A stretch of 64,000 bases of DNA. Source: Oscillospiraceae bacterium. Its GTDB lineage: Bacteria; Bacillota; Clostridia; Oscillospirales; Oscillospiraceae. The position numbers and the translations under genes are program-made. Below are positions 25,531 through 34,656 of the stretch, in pieces. The stretch lies in contig SVLK01000005.1 in the NCBI GenBank assembly GCA_015067975.1, positions 1-64,000 of the forward strand, in the 5' to 3' direction. How positions within the stretch are numbered: position 1 is the first letter of the stretch; the number at the start of each line of letters is the position of its first letter. The notes under the pieces were generated by a model. That model saw nothing but the letters and a program-made list of their open reading frames with translations, was not told the origin of the DNA and did not search any database.

Positions 25531-26325
25531 ATGAAAAAGAACTACTATTTGCGTGCGGGCCTGGTGATTACCGCACTTGTGACAGTGCTGGCAGTATTGG
25601 GATGCTTTTGGACGCCCTATGATCCCAGTATGATGAACAGTGCGGAGGTATATGCTGCGCCCAGCTTGCATCACCTGTTCGGTACAGATAATTTTGGGCG
25701 AGATGTTTTCAGCCGCGTGATGAAAGGCATTTCCACTACGTATCTGATCTCGCTGTCCACGGTGGCATTGGGCGCCGGTGTGGGCGTGATCGTCGGTGCG
25801 CTGACCGGCTATTTCGGCGGCGTGGTGGACGAGGTGCTGATGCGTGTCAATGATGCAGTAACGGCGTTTCCCAGCATTCTGCTGGCGTTGGTACTGATTT
25901 CGCTGTTGGAGTTTGGAACGTACAATGTGATTTTGGCACTGGGCATTGCCTTTGTGCCCAGCTATGCCCGTGTGGTGCGCAGTGAATTTGCACGCCACCG
26001 GGAGATGAACTATTTGAAATTGGGGCGCATGATGGGCGCATCCCACAGACGCATCATGTTCGTGCATATCCTGCCAAACACCCGCGCGGTGATCTTCCCC
26101 ACGCTGGTGATCGGTTTTAATAACGCAGTGCTGGCAGAGGCCAGCCTCAGCTATCTGGGGATCGGCGTGACGCCGCCGGATGTGTCGCTGGGATACATGC
26201 TCTCGGAGTCCCAAAGCTATATGGGCAGTGCGCCGTGGTACGTTTTGTGCACCGGCGCGACCATCGTGCTGCTGATTCTCGGCTTCAGCTTGCTGGGCGA
26301 GGGCCTGCAGCAGGAGAGGAGGTAA
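25531..26325 (+). CDS. dppC: Peptide ABC transporter permease, DppC type
   Basis: 264 residues, six helices. HHLFGTDNFGRDVFSRVMKG and the EAA region (MNYLKLGRMMGASHRRIMFVHIL) followed by LAEASLSYLGIGVTPPDVSLG are standard DppC motifs. Forms the heterodimeric channel with DppB. Starts after GAGGAGGGG. Confidence 0.93.
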   Translation: MKKNYYLRAGLVITALVTVLAVLGCFWTPYDPSMMNSAEVYAAPSLHHLFGTDNFGRDVFSRVMKGISTTYLISLSTVALGAGVGVIVGALTGYFGGVVDEVLMRVNDAVTAFPSILLALVLISLLEFGTYNVILALGIAFVPSYARVVRSEFARHREMNYLKLGRMMGASHRRIMFVHILPNTRAVIFPTLVIGFNNAVLAEASLSYLGIGVTPPDVSLGYMLSESQSYMGSAPWYVLCTGATIVLLILGFSLLGEGLQQERR

Positions 26326-26329
26326 GACT

Positions 26330-27115
26330 ATGCTGGAAATCAAAGACCTCCATGTGCAGTTTCACACCTCTGATCATGAGGCGGTGCGCGGTATATCCCT
26401 GCAGGTACGTGATGGCGAGATCATGGGACTGGTAGGTGAGTCCGGTTCCGGTAAGACGGTAACGGCCATGATGGTGGCAGGACTTCTGGGCGCGGATCGG
26501 GCCAGAATGGAAGGACAGATTTTACTGGACGGTGTGGATCTGCTGCGTGCCGGCGGTGAAGAGCTGCGCCGGCGGCAGGGCAAGGACATCGGCGTGGTGT
26601 TTCAAGAGCCTATGAGTGCGCTCAACCCGGTCATGCGGATCGGTGCGCAGGTGGAAGAGAGCCTGCGGGTGCATACCAAACTGAGCAAAGAAGAGCGCAA
26701 AGCACTGGCATTGCAGGCACTGCGGGATGTTGATCTGGACCATGCGGAGGAAGTATACAACAAATACCCCCACGAGTTGTCCGGCGGTATGCTGCAGCGC
26801 GTGTGTATTGCGGCGGCCATCATTAACCATCCGCGGCTGCTGCTGGCGGATGAACCGACCACCGCACTGGATGTGACCATTCAGGCGCAGATTTTGGAAC
26901 TGCTGAAGCGGCTGAACAGGGAGAGAGATATGTCGGTGTTGTTTATCTCCCACAATCTGCATGTGGTGCGCAAGCTGTGCACGCGCGTTGCAGTGATGGA
27001 GAAGGGTTTGATCGTGGAAGAGGGAGAGACGGAGCAGGTGTTCTGCCAGCCGAAATCCCCGTATACACAACGGCTGATTGCAGCTATCCCCACAAGGAGG
27101 AAGATCGATGGCTGA
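26330..27115 (+). CDS. dppD: Peptide ABC transporter ATPase, DppD type
   Basis: 261 residues: Walker [10 protein letters not shown]-loop [16 protein letters not shown], signature LSGGMLQRV, Walker [22 protein letters not shown]-loop ISHNLHVV. Lacks much of the C-terminal oligopeptide extension with its Cys cluster seen in long DppD proteins. Overlaps dppF by eight bases. Confidence 0.93.
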   Translation: MLEIKDLHVQFHTSDHEAVRGISLQVRDGEIMGLVGESGSGKTVTAMMVAGLLGADRARMEGQILLDGVDLLRAGGEELRRRQGKDIGVVFQEPMSALNPVMRIGAQVEESLRVHTKLSKEERKALALQALRDVDLDHAEEVYNKYPHELSGGMLQRVCIAAAIINHPRLLLADEPTTALDVTIQAQILELLKRLNRERDMSVLFISHNLHVVRKLCTRVAVMEKGLIVEEGETEQVFCQPKSPYTQRLIAAIPTRRKIDG

Positions 27116-27839
27116 CAAGGTGTTGGAAGTAAAAGATCTGAATGTGTGGTATCGGCCCAGCGGCACGATTCGCCGTAAAAAGCTGGTACAGGTGCTGCAT
27201 GATGTGAATTTTGACTTGTATCGCGGTGAAATTTTAGGCTTGGTGGGCGAGTCGGGCTCCGGAAAAAGCACGTTAGCCAAAGCGGTACTGGGTATGATAC
27301 CGGATACTACCGGCACAGTGACGCACTATACCAAGCGCCCCCAAATGGTGTTTCAGGACCCCGCGTCCAGCTTGAATCCGGGCCGCACAGTGGGTTGGAT
27401 TCTGGAAGAGCCGCTGCGGATCTATGGCAAATACGATGAGGCGGAGCGGGTACGCCGGGTGAAGGACATTATTGCCCGTGTGGAGCTGCCGGAAGACAGC
27501 TATGATAAGTATCCGCGGGAACTGTCCGGCGGACAGAAGCAGCGGGTGTGCATCGGCATGGCGCTGATCCAGCGGCCGGGCCTGATTATCGCCGACGAGG
27601 CGGTATCGGCATTGGATGTGACCATTCAGGCGCAGATCCTGAAGCTGATCGCCGACCTGCGGCGGGAGTTGGGAATTTCGTATTTGTTCATTTCCCATGA
27701 TCTCAACGTAGTATATCAGCTGTGTGACCGGGCCATCGTGCTGAAAAATGGGCGGATAGTGGAACAAGGGGACGTGGAGCAGTTGTTTGATGACCCCAAA
27801 GAAGAATACACCAAGGCGCTGCTGGCTGCGGCGCAATAA
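27108..27839 (+). CDS. dppF: Peptide ABC transporter ATPase, DppF type
   Basis: 243 residues from ATG 27108 (AAGGAGG upstream, inside dppD). Walker [19 protein letters not shown]-loop [20 protein letters not shown], signature [15 protein letters not shown], Walker [22 protein letters not shown]-loop ISHDLNVV. Note ADEAVSALD instead of the commoner ADEPVSALD. Second ATPase of the importer. Confidence 0.93.
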   Translation: MADKVLEVKDLNVWYRPSGTIRRKKLVQVLHDVNFDLYRGEILGLVGESGSGKSTLAKAVLGMIPDTTGTVTHYTKRPQMVFQDPASSLNPGRTVGWILEEPLRIYGKYDEAERVRRVKDIIARVELPEDSYDKYPRELSGGQKQRVCIGMALIQRPGLIIADEAVSALDVTIQAQILKLIADLRRELGISYLFISHDLNVVYQLCDRAIVLKNGRIVEQGDVEQLFDDPKEEYTKALLAAAQ

Positions 27840-27850
27840 GAGGACAGAAC

Positions 27851-28273
27851 ATGACAGAGGAAAGAAAAGAAAAAATCCTGCGCCGTGCCAACGACAGTGA
27901 GGCTTTTTTGCAGCATAACGGCATTCGCTTTGTGGATGCATCCGAGGGATGCATTGTTGCCAAGCTGACGCTGCAGCCGGTGGTGATGAACAAGTGGGGA
28001 TTGCCTCACGGCGGCGCGCTGTTCACCATGGGCGATGTAGCCTGCGGTATTGCAGCGCTGACGCTGCGGCAGGAGTCGCTGGTCACGCTGAATGCCAGCA
28101 TCGACTATATGGACGGTGCTTCACCGGACGGCGAAGTAACGGCCGTTGCCAAGGTGGAACGCATGGGCGGCAAGACATGTTTTTGCTCGGCAGAAATGTT
28201 TGACTGCAACAACAAGCGAATCGCCAAGATGAATGTGGTGATGTATTACACCGGGGCGAAAATCGAACTGTAA
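27851..28273 (+). CDS. PaaI-family hotdog thioesterase
   Basis: 140 residues with NKWGLPHGGALFTMGDVACGIAAL (hotdog helix motif) and the pattern TLNASIDYMDGASPDGEVTAVAKV. PaaI-like enzymes hydrolyse acyl-CoA thioesters. It follows dppF by 11 bases and shares the terminator, so it is the last gene of the peptide-importer operon; the biochemical link is unclear. Confidence 0.85.
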   Translation: MTEERKEKILRRANDSEAFLQHNGIRFVDASEGCIVAKLTLQPVVMNKWGLPHGGALFTMGDVACGIAALTLRQESLVTLNASIDYMDGASPDGEVTAVAKVERMGGKTCFCSAEMFDCNNKRIAKMNVVMYYTGAKIEL

Positions 28274-28300
28274 AAAAAGACCGGCTTGCCGGTCTTTTTT
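28273..28300 (+). terminator. Terminator of dpp operon
   Basis: 13-bp stem AAAAAAGACCGGC/GCCGGTCTTTTTT with two-base loop. Confidence 0.88.
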
Positions 28301-28315
28301 CAAAAGGAAAGACAG

Positions 28316-29401
28316 ATGAAGTTTTTTAAAAAATATCAAAAACTGCATATCTGGCTGCTGGCTGATTTGGCGGTGATCGGGCTGTTCCTGCTGCTGCGCG
28401 GCAACCGGGCACTGATGAATGCATTGACGTGCTATATAACCGAGCCGCTGAAGCGAGGATTGGCTAAGGTGACCTATCTGGTGGAGTTTTCTGTGGCGGA
28501 AATGCTGATCGTCATCGCCGTGGGCGCGGGAATTTTACTGCTGTGTGCAGCGGCACGCCGTTTGGTGCAGAGCCAACATAAATGGCAGAGTATTTACCGC
28601 ATGGTTTTGGGAGCGGTTTGCGCCGCTTTGAGCCTCTATGCAGCTTTTTCTTTGCTGTGGGGTGTGAACTATTATACCGACACGTTTCAGGACAAAACCG
28701 GTATCTATGGTCGGGAAGCGTCGGTAGAGGAACTGACGCAGCTGACGGAATTTTTTGCACAAAAAGCGGCGGAAACGGCGCTTGGCGTAGTGCGGGACGA
28801 GGAAGGCACATATGCCGAGTCGGAAAAAGCAATTTTTGCTGCCAGCACAGGTATTTACGAAAATATCTATCAAGAATTTCCCTTCTTGCGGCAGGAAGAC
28901 CGCGTGCCCAAGGCGCTGGCTTTTTCGGATGTGTGCAGCCGTTTGGACTTCACTGGCTTTTTCTCCCCGTTTACCGGGGAGGCGAATCTGAACGTTCACT
29001 GTCCGACGATGTTTCTGCCGACTACGATCGTGCATGAGCTGGCTCACCAACGAGGCATCGCGTCAGAACAGGAGTGCAACTTCATCGCGATTGCAACGGC
29101 TACCGCCAGCGACCATCCGGTATATGAATATGCCGGGTGGCTGATGGCATATGTGCATACCGGCAATGCCCTCTACCGCGTAGCACCGGAAAAGTGGAAG
29201 GAGATCCGGGAGACGCTGCCCTATGAAGTGCGGTTGGATCTGTATAATAACAGCCTGTACTGGCAGAGCATGGAGGGGCCGCTGGCGGAGATCAGCTCCA
29301 ACGCCTACGATGCGCTGCTGAAAAACTATGGGGATGAAGACGGTGTACAGAGCTACGGAACTGTGGTGGACATGCTGATCACTTACTATCTGGACAAATA
29401 A
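28316..29401 (+). CDS. DUF3810 membrane protein with HELAH motif
   Basis: 361 residues from ATG 28316 (GGAAAGACAG upstream). Three membrane helices at about 12-30, 60-82 and 95-120, then a large extracytoplasmic domain with PTTIVHELAHQRGIASEQECNF. The HExxH plus a downstream Glu (EQE) is a metallopeptidase-like arrangement; the family is catalogued only as DUF3810. Substrate unknown. Starts just after the dpp terminator, so read-through may contribute; I see no strong separate promoter. Confidence 0.82.
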   Translation: MKFFKKYQKLHIWLLADLAVIGLFLLLRGNRALMNALTCYITEPLKRGLAKVTYLVEFSVAEMLIVIAVGAGILLLCAAARRLVQSQHKWQSIYRMVLGAVCAALSLYAAFSLLWGVNYYTDTFQDKTGIYGREASVEELTQLTEFFAQKAAETALGVVRDEEGTYAESEKAIFAASTGIYENIYQEFPFLRQEDRVPKALAFSDVCSRLDFTGFFSPFTGEANLNVHCPTMFLPTTIVHELAHQRGIASEQECNFIAIATATASDHPVYEYAGWLMAYVHTGNALYRVAPEKWKEIRETLPYEVRLDLYNNSLYWQSMEGPLAEISSNAYDALLKNYGDEDGVQSYGTVVDMLITYYLDK

Positions 29402-29434
29402 AAGAAGCAGGGCGTAAAAGCCCTGCTTCTTTTA
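29401..29434. terminator. Bidirectional terminator between DUF3810 gene and ybaB
   Basis: AAAGAAGCAGGGC paired with GCCCTGCTTCTTTT around a six-base loop; T tracts on both strands. Confidence 0.88.
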
Positions 29435-29441
29435 TTTGCGA

Positions 29442-29804
29442 TTAAAAACCGGGAATATTCAAGCCGCCGGTGATGCCCTTCATAGAGCTCTCCATGGCGG
29501 TATCTGCCTGACGCAGCGCCTCGTTCACAGCGGAGATCACCAGATCCTGCAGCATCTCCACATCGTTGGGATCTACGGCGTCGGGCTGGATCACCAGCGC
29601 GGTCAATTCCTTTTTGCCGTTGACAGTAGCCTGCACCACACCGCCGCCGACAGAAGCGGAAAAGCTGCTGTTCTCCACATCTTCCTGCGCTTTGGCCATT
29701 TCCTGCTGCATTCTCATCAGCTTCTGCTGCATTTGCTGCTGCTGGCGCATCATGTTGTTATTGCCGCCGCTGAAACCGCCGCGGGCACTATAACCTTTTG
29801 CCAT
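29442..29804 (-). CDS. ybaB: YbaB/EbfC nucleoid-associated protein
   Basis: 120 residues. The N-terminus is Gly/Asn/Gln/Met rich (NNNMMRQQQQMQQKLMRMQ), followed by the YbaB fold (VENSSFSASVGGGVVQATVNGKKELTALVI, AVDPNDVEMLQDLVISAVNEAL). DNA-binding dimer. Placed 13 bases downstream of dnaX, the conserved dnaX-ybaB pair; recR is not next to it here. Confidence 0.93.
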   Translation of the reverse strand: MAKGYSARGGFSGGNNNMMRQQQQMQQKLMRMQQEMAKAQEDVENSSFSASVGGGVVQATVNGKKELTALVIQPDAVDPNDVEMLQDLVISAVNEALRQADTAMESSMKGITGGLNIPGF

Positions 29805-29817
29805 TGTTTACTTCCTC

Positions 29818-31605
29818 CTATTTGACCTTAAAATGATCCAGTTTCTGAGCGGTAGCGGCCAGCTCATCCAGCCGATCCTGTGATTTAGCGGGGGACTCCT
29901 CCCAGGGGGGCGTTGCTGTGGGCTGCGTTGCTGCCGGAGGGGGAGTAGGGGCAGCGGCGCGTTTGGGCGCGGCAGCTGCCGGGGGCGTATTGCCCACCCG
30001 CAATTCCACGCGAATGCTGCGGCCGACGGCAGCGGCGGTGACTTCCTGCAGCACTGCCAGCACGACCGAGTGATTCAGCGAGGTTTTGACAAAATCGTCT
30101 TTGCAGTACACGGCCAGACAGTCGCCTTCCAGTACGCCGGAGGCCATGTTGAGAAAGACGCGGTGGTTCATCTGCAGCCGTCCCTTGTACTGGTCCAGCA
30201 GTCGCCCCCAGAGACCACTGTCAGTGGCTGCTGTCTGTGCAGCAGGAGTGGGTGCCGTAGCGGGCGCGGTGCGCTGTGGTGCGGCGTTACGCGCCGGGAC
30301 ATCTTCGGGGATATCAAAGACCCGTTCCCGACCATAGGGATCTTCCGGCAGAGGGGGCTCTTCCGGCAAAGGCGGTTCGTCATATTGCCGCTGCGGGGCA
30401 GATGCGGGGCGCTCGGTGCGGCGCGGCTGGGGGCGGGAAACAGGCGTTGCCACAGGAATACCGTTTTGCAGCTGCTGCTCCAACTGTTCAATGCGCTGTG
30501 CCAAAGCAGTCAGGTCACCGCTGAGTGTTTCGTCGCACAATCGCAGCAGACACAATTCTGCCTCCGTGCGGGGGTGGAAACTGTCCGGCAGCGAAGCGCA
30601 GGTGCGCTGCAGAGTATCGGTAAGATACAAAAATCGCTGCATGGACTCGTTTTTGCCCAAATCGGAGAGGGTCTTGCGGTCATATACGCCGGTGATCAGC
30701 GCGGCCGCGCCCTCCGGCGCAGCTTTAAGAATGGTCAAATCGCGGGCAAGATCCATCAATTCACCCAACAGCGCAGCTACATCTTTGCCACTGCGGTACA
30801 GTTGGTCAAACAGAGCCAGAGCGTCGGCGCTGTTCTTTTGCAGCACGCAGCGCATCAACTGTACAGCCTGAATGCTGCCGGCCAGACCCAGCACATCCAG
30901 TACGGCGCGGCTGTCCAATGTGCTGTTGGCTACGCGGCACTGATCCAGCAGGCTCAGCGCATCACGCAAGGCACCGTTGGCCATGCGGGAGAGGATCTCT
31001 GCACCGTCGGCCGTCAGGTCGATTTGCTCAGCAGCTGCGATCTGGGTCAACTGGCGCTGGATATCCTGCGGTAAAATCCGCTTAAAAGAAAAGCGTTGGC
31101 AGCGGGAGAGAATGGTGGCGGGCACTTTATGAAGCTCCGTGGTGGCCAGAATGAACACCAGATGCTCCGGAGGCTCCTCCAGAATTTTCAGCAAAGCGTT
31201 GAAGGCTTCGCGGGTCAACATGTGGACTTCGTCAATAATATACACGCGCTTGCGCAGTACGGCGGGCGTATAGATTGCCTCTTCCCGCAGAGCGCGCACA
31301 TGGTCAACACCGTTATTGGAGGCGGCGTCCATTTCCGTCACATCCAACAGAGTGCCCTCGTCAATGCCGCGGCAGGCGCTGCAGCAGTTGCAGGGTGCGC
31401 CATCAACGGGATTTTCACAGTTGATGGCCTTGGCCAAAATCCGGGCGCAGGTGGTCTTGCCGGTGCCGCGGGTGCCGGTGAACAGATAGGCGTGGGCGGT
31501 GCGGCCTTCCGCCACCTGACGCTGGAGGGTGTCGGTGATATGGGACTGCCCCACAACTTCCGAGAAAGTTTTGGGCCGCCATTTGCGGTAAAGCGCCTGA
31601 TACAT
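29818..31605 (-). CDS. dnaX: DNA polymerase III subunits gamma/tau
   Basis: 595 residues from ATG 31605 (GAAGGAGG upstream): YQALYRKWRPKTFSEVVGQ, Walker A TGTRGTGKTTCARILAKA, a four-Cys zinc module (CENPVDGAPCNCCSAC), DVTEMDAASNNGVDHVR, Walker B YIIDEVHMLT and sensor ILATTELHKVPATILSRCQRF. The C-terminal half is Pro/Ala-rich. Clamp-loader ATPase. The SRP RNA gene is immediately upstream, as in many Firmicutes. Confidence 0.95.
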   Translation of the reverse strand: MYQALYRKWRPKTFSEVVGQSHITDTLQRQVAEGRTAHAYLFTGTRGTGKTTCARILAKAINCENPVDGAPCNCCSACRGIDEGTLLDVTEMDAASNNGVDHVRALREEAIYTPAVLRKRVYIIDEVHMLTREAFNALLKILEEPPEHLVFILATTELHKVPATILSRCQRFSFKRILPQDIQRQLTQIAAAEQIDLTADGAEILSRMANGALRDALSLLDQCRVANSTLDSRAVLDVLGLAGSIQAVQLMRCVLQKNSADALALFDQLYRSGKDVAALLGELMDLARDLTILKAAPEGAAALITGVYDRKTLSDLGKNESMQRFLYLTDTLQRTCASLPDSFHPRTEAELCLLRLCDETLSGDLTALAQRIEQLEQQLQNGIPVATPVSRPQPRRTERPASAPQRQYDEPPLPEEPPLPEDPYGRERVFDIPEDVPARNAAPQRTAPATAPTPAAQTAATDSGLWGRLLDQYKGRLQMNHRVFLNMASGVLEGDCLAVYCKDDFVKTSLNHSVVLAVLQEVTAAAVGRSIRVELRVGNTPPAAAAPKRAAAPTPPPAATQPTATPPWEESPAKSQDRLDELAATAQKLDHFKVK

Positions 31606-31631
31606 ACCGAAGCCTCCTTCGTGAAAATAGA

Positions 31632-31779
31632 ATAACTCCTCCGCATGCAGCCACGAAGCCGGCACCCTCGCGGCACATGGATGATCCCTCTTAATGCTGC
31701 TCGGTTCCCCGCCTGACATGATTCGTGGGTATCCATTGCGCGAGACCGGCTCCGCAGCTGCATGCGGAGGAGAAGTCGT
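31632..31779 (-). ncRNA. ffs: Signal recognition particle RNA (4.5S-like)
   Basis: On the minus strand the ends pair over 15 bases (CTCCTCCGCATGCAG, 31772-31758, with 31650-31636), and the apex carries the conserved SRP domain: ATGTCAGG, GGGGAACCGAGCAGC and AAGAGGGATCATC, i.e. the GUCAGG, GGAA tetraloop side and AGCAGC asymmetric loop that bind Ffh. About 145 nt, without a full Alu domain. Preceded by its own promoter and followed by dnaX. Confidence 0.92.
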
Positions 31780-31785
31780 ACAATG

Positions 31786-31814
31786 ATTCTACTACAAAAT
31801 ATAGACCTTGGCAA
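31786..31814 (-). promoter_or_regulatory. Promoter of SRP RNA
   Basis: Minus strand TTGCCA (31814-31809), 17 bases, TAGAAT (31791-31786); start predicted near 31779, matching the end of the RNA helix. Confidence 0.7.
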
Positions 31815-31830
31815 CAAGAAAAATGCGATT

Positions 31831-32376
31831 TTAGAAGGAGGAGCTCTGCTCAGCCATCATATTTTCCCACGATTTTCGTGTTCCGTGGAGGGCGTGCAGG
31901 AAGAAGATGACGGCAAAAGAGGAAACCATAGCACAACCGAAAGCCAGGGCGGGGAAGATGATCAACAACTGAGAGGCTGCAGAAGCGATGGCTAGCAGCG
32001 TCCATACGTTGCGCAGGTGGACGACACACAGATCGTAGTTGCGGCGCATTTCCACGTTAGTGAAAGCGTCGATGATCCGTTTACCTGTATACAGACTCAA
32101 ACAGATGTAGACCAAGCTCAAAATTCGGCCAATAATACTTGGATTGGCAGCAATTCCGAATAGGGACATCAGCCAGAGTGCGCCGGTGTAGACGGTAAAG
32201 CCTATACACAAAGGGCGGATTTTTTGGAACAACGCGCTCTCGCGCTGAAGTTCATCACAGGCCAGATATAGTATGAGATATCCCAGCCACGCTGGCAGAA
32301 TCTGCAATGTGATACCGTCTGCCGACAAAGCAAAATTGGAGTAGATGAGAAGAATCCCCCAAAACAGCTTGTTCAT
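31831..32376 (-). CDS. Hypothetical multi-pass membrane protein (181 aa)
   Basis: Five or six hydrophobic segments, an N-terminus MNKLFWGILLIYSNFALSADG, then WLGYLILYLACDELQ and a Ser-rich end. No enzymatic motif seen. ATG 32376 follows a pyrimidine-poor GGGGGGC stretch on the minus strand. It is common-looking Clostridia membrane protein architecture but not a family I can name. It is upstream of the SRP RNA promoter; no terminator is evident between them. Confidence 0.75.
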   Translation of the reverse strand: MNKLFWGILLIYSNFALSADGITLQILPAWLGYLILYLACDELQRESALFQKIRPLCIGFTVYTGALWLMSLFGIAANPSIIGRILSLVYICLSLYTGKRIIDAFTNVEMRRNYDLCVVHLRNVWTLLAIASAASQLLIIFPALAFGCAMVSSFAVIFFLHALHGTRKSWENMMAEQSSSF

Positions 32377-32473
32377 ACGCGCCCCCCTTTTCTTGTTAAC
32401 ATAATCAATATATCATGGGAGACTGGCAGCGTCAAGGAAGAGGAAGCTGCGCAGAAAATTTACATCTGTGACC

Positions 32474-32501
32474 TTGCATTTTTGGCAAAAAGGTCTATCA
32501 T
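32474..32501 (+). promoter_or_regulatory. Promoter of the CobW pair
   Basis: TTGCAT (32474-32479), 16 bases, TATCAT (32496-32501). The spacer holds TTTTTGGCAAAAA, a partial palindrome that could be an operator. Confidence 0.5.
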
Positions 32502-32553
32502 ATATCATGAATAAATTTGTTCTGCTGTGAGCGGAAGAAAAGAAGGGTTGAAT

Positions 32554-33675
32554 ATGACGAAAATTGATATTATTTCCGGATTTTTGGGCGCAGGAAAGAC
32601 CACGCTGATCAAAAAGATGCTGGCAGAGGCTTATGTGGGCGAAAAACTGGTGCTGATTGAAAACGAGTTTGGCGAGATCAGCATTGACGGCGGTTTTTTG
32701 AAAGAGAGCGGCGTGCAGGTCAGTGAGATGTCCTCCGGTTGCATCTGCTGCTCGTTGGTGGGAGACTTCGGCGAAGCGTTGAAGGAAGTGTATGCCCAGT
32801 TCCAGCCGGACCGCATTCTGATCGAGCCTTCCGGTGTGGGCAAGCTGAGCGATGTGATCGTGGCGGTGGAGAATACCGTAAAAGACGTGCCGGAGATGAA
32901 GCTGAACTCCTATGTCACCGTGGCGGATGCTTCCAAGGTGAAGGTGTATATGAAGAACTTCGGTGAGTTCTACAATAACCAGATCGAGGCGGCCGGCACG
33001 ATCATTCTCAGCCGCACCCAGAAGCTGAGTCAGGAAAAGCTGGAGGCTGCCGTGGCACTGCTGCGTGAAAAGAATGCGGAGGCTGCTATTCTGACGACCC
33101 CTTGGGATCAGCTGGATGGCAAGACGGTTCTGGCAGCGGTGGAGAAGGTGTCTTTGGCGGACGAGCTGCTGGAAAAGATGCGTCATGAGCACGAAGAGCA
33201 TGAGCATCACCACCACCATGAGCACGGTGAGGATTGCACCTGCGGTTGTCATGACCACGAACATCACCACGAGCACCACGATGAGTGCTGCCATGACCAC
33301 GAGCATCATGAGCACGAAGAGCATGAGCATCACCACCATGAACACGGTGAGGATTGTACTTGCGGCTGCCACGATCATGATCACCATCATCATCACCACG
33401 CTGACGAGGTGTTTACCAGCTGGGGTGTGGAGACTCCCAAGATTTTCAGTGAGGCGGAGATCCACCGGATTCTCGCTGCGTTGGACGGTGGCGAGTACGG
33501 TGCGATTCTGCGCGCTAAGGGTATCGTTCCTGCCGGCGAAGGCAAGTGGCTGCACTTTGACTATGTACCTGAGGAACACGAGGTACGTTATGGTGCGGCG
33601 GACTATACGGGCCGTCTGTGCGTGATCGGCTCGCAGCTGAAAGAACACGAACTGCACCACCTGTTTGGTGTGTAA
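32554..33675 (+). CDS. CobW/G3E GTPase metallochaperone with His/Cys-rich insert
   Basis: 373 residues from ATG 32554. Walker A GFLGAGKT (9-16), metal-binding GCICC (62-66, the CxCC of the COG0523 family), GEISID switch region, and a CobW C-terminal domain (about 285-373). Residues about 209-285 are a tandem duplication of a unit built from HEHEEHEHHHH, EHGEDCTCGCHDH and H runs, giving dozens of His and eight or more Cys. COG0523 proteins deliver zinc, cobalt or nickel; the insert should bind or store metal. Paired with the next GTPase. Metal identity is not determined by sequence. Confidence 0.9.
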   Translation: MTKIDIISGFLGAGKTTLIKKMLAEAYVGEKLVLIENEFGEISIDGGFLKESGVQVSEMSSGCICCSLVGDFGEALKEVYAQFQPDRILIEPSGVGKLSDVIVAVENTVKDVPEMKLNSYVTVADASKVKVYMKNFGEFYNNQIEAAGTIILSRTQKLSQEKLEAAVALLREKNAEAAILTTPWDQLDGKTVLAAVEKVSLADELLEKMRHEHEEHEHHHHHEHGEDCTCGCHDHEHHHEHHDECCHDHEHHEHEEHEHHHHEHGEDCTCGCHDHDHHHHHHADEVFTSWGVETPKIFSEAEIHRILAALDGGEYGAILRAKGIVPAGEGKWLHFDYVPEEHEVRYGAADYTGRLCVIGSQLKEHELHHLFGV

Positions 33676-33687
33676 GGAGAATTCTAC

Positions 33688-34617
33688 ATGGATATTCCTG
33701 TTTATCTCATTGCCGGATTTCTGGATGCCGGTAAAACGAACTTTATCAACGGTGTGCTGCAGGATGGGTTTGCCCGGGAGGACCGCACGCTGCTGATTTG
33801 CTGCGAAGAGGGCGAGGAGGAGTATTATCCCACCGCGCTGAGCAATGTGTTCACCACAAAGGTGGAAGATGAAGATGATCTGACGCCGGAATTCTTCAAG
33901 AAACTGGAGAAGACGTATAAACCCAAGCAGGTCATCATTGAGTACAACGGCATGTGGAACATTGAAAAGCTGTACCGTGAGGCCCTGCCCGCCAACTGGA
34001 TCCTCTATCAGATCATGACGCTGGTGGATGCCCGTACATTCGAAATGTACGCCAAAAACATGGGGCAGCTGATGATGGAGAAGATCATGAACGCAGACAT
34101 GCTGATCTTCAACCGCTGCAACGAGCAGCTGCGTGCTGCGCTGCGCAGCCGCAACCTGCGCATGGTAAACCGCCGCGCTGACATTTATCTGGAGAACGAG
34201 GACGGCACCAGCGAGGAGTACGTGACCGAGGATATGGCGCCCTTTGATCTCAGTTCCGGTCATCTGGATGTACCGGATGAGGATTATGGCGTGTGGTATG
34301 TGGACATGATGGATGCCCCGCAGCGTTATGACGGCCTGACGGTAAAGTTCAAGGCGATCATGTGCCACTCCAAGAAGTATAAAGGCGTTCACTGCCCCGG
34401 CCGCTTTGCCATGGTCTGCTGCGAGGATGACATGCAGTTTCTTGCCTTGGTATGCAAAGGCGACGGCTTGGAGAAAATCAAGGATCGCGTGTGGGTAGAA
34501 ATCACCGCTACAGTGAAGAAGGAATTTGACAAGGCGTACGAGGCGGAAGGCCCTGTGCTGTACGTCAGTGAAATCCTACCTTGTGAGAAACCGAAAGAGG
34601 AAGTTGTGAGCTTCTAA
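33688..34617 (+). CDS. CobW-like GTPase with TIGR03943-like C-terminal domain
   Basis: 309 residues. Walker A AGFLDAGKTN (9-18), then LLICCEEGEEEYY where other COG0523 proteins have the CxCC region, so the metal-binding triad is absent or moved. LVDARTFEMYAKNMGQLMMEKI and LIFNRCNE resemble the G3E switch and base-recognition segments. Residues about 205-309 (VDMMDAPQRYDGLTVKFKAIM, HCPGRFAMVCC, DRVWVEITATVKKE) resemble the YcgQ/TIGR03943 OB-like domain. It starts 12 bases after its partner. Likely acts with it in metal homeostasis; exact role unknown. Confidence 0.8.
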   Translation: MDIPVYLIAGFLDAGKTNFINGVLQDGFAREDRTLLICCEEGEEEYYPTALSNVFTTKVEDEDDLTPEFFKKLEKTYKPKQVIIEYNGMWNIEKLYREALPANWILYQIMTLVDARTFEMYAKNMGQLMMEKIMNADMLIFNRCNEQLRAALRSRNLRMVNRRADIYLENEDGTSEEYVTEDMAPFDLSSGHLDVPDEDYGVWYVDMMDAPQRYDGLTVKFKAIMCHSKKYKGVHCPGRFAMVCCEDDMQFLALVCKGDGLEKIKDRVWVEITATVKKEFDKAYEAEGPVLYVSEILPCEKPKEEVVSF

Positions 34618-34621
34618 AAAG

Positions 34622-34652
34622 AAAAATCCGGAGCATTGCTCCGGATTTTTTT
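34622..34652. terminator. Bidirectional terminator between CobW pair and cdd
   Basis: 13-bp stem AAAAATCCGGAGC/GCTCCGGATTTTT, T tracts both ways. Confidence 0.9.
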
Positions 34653-34656
34653 GATC

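Noticed and set aside
33180..33410. Short tandem repeats that could suggest a CRISPR-like array
   Set aside because: They are in frame and encode the duplicated His-rich segment of the CobW protein; there are no unique spacers of constant length.
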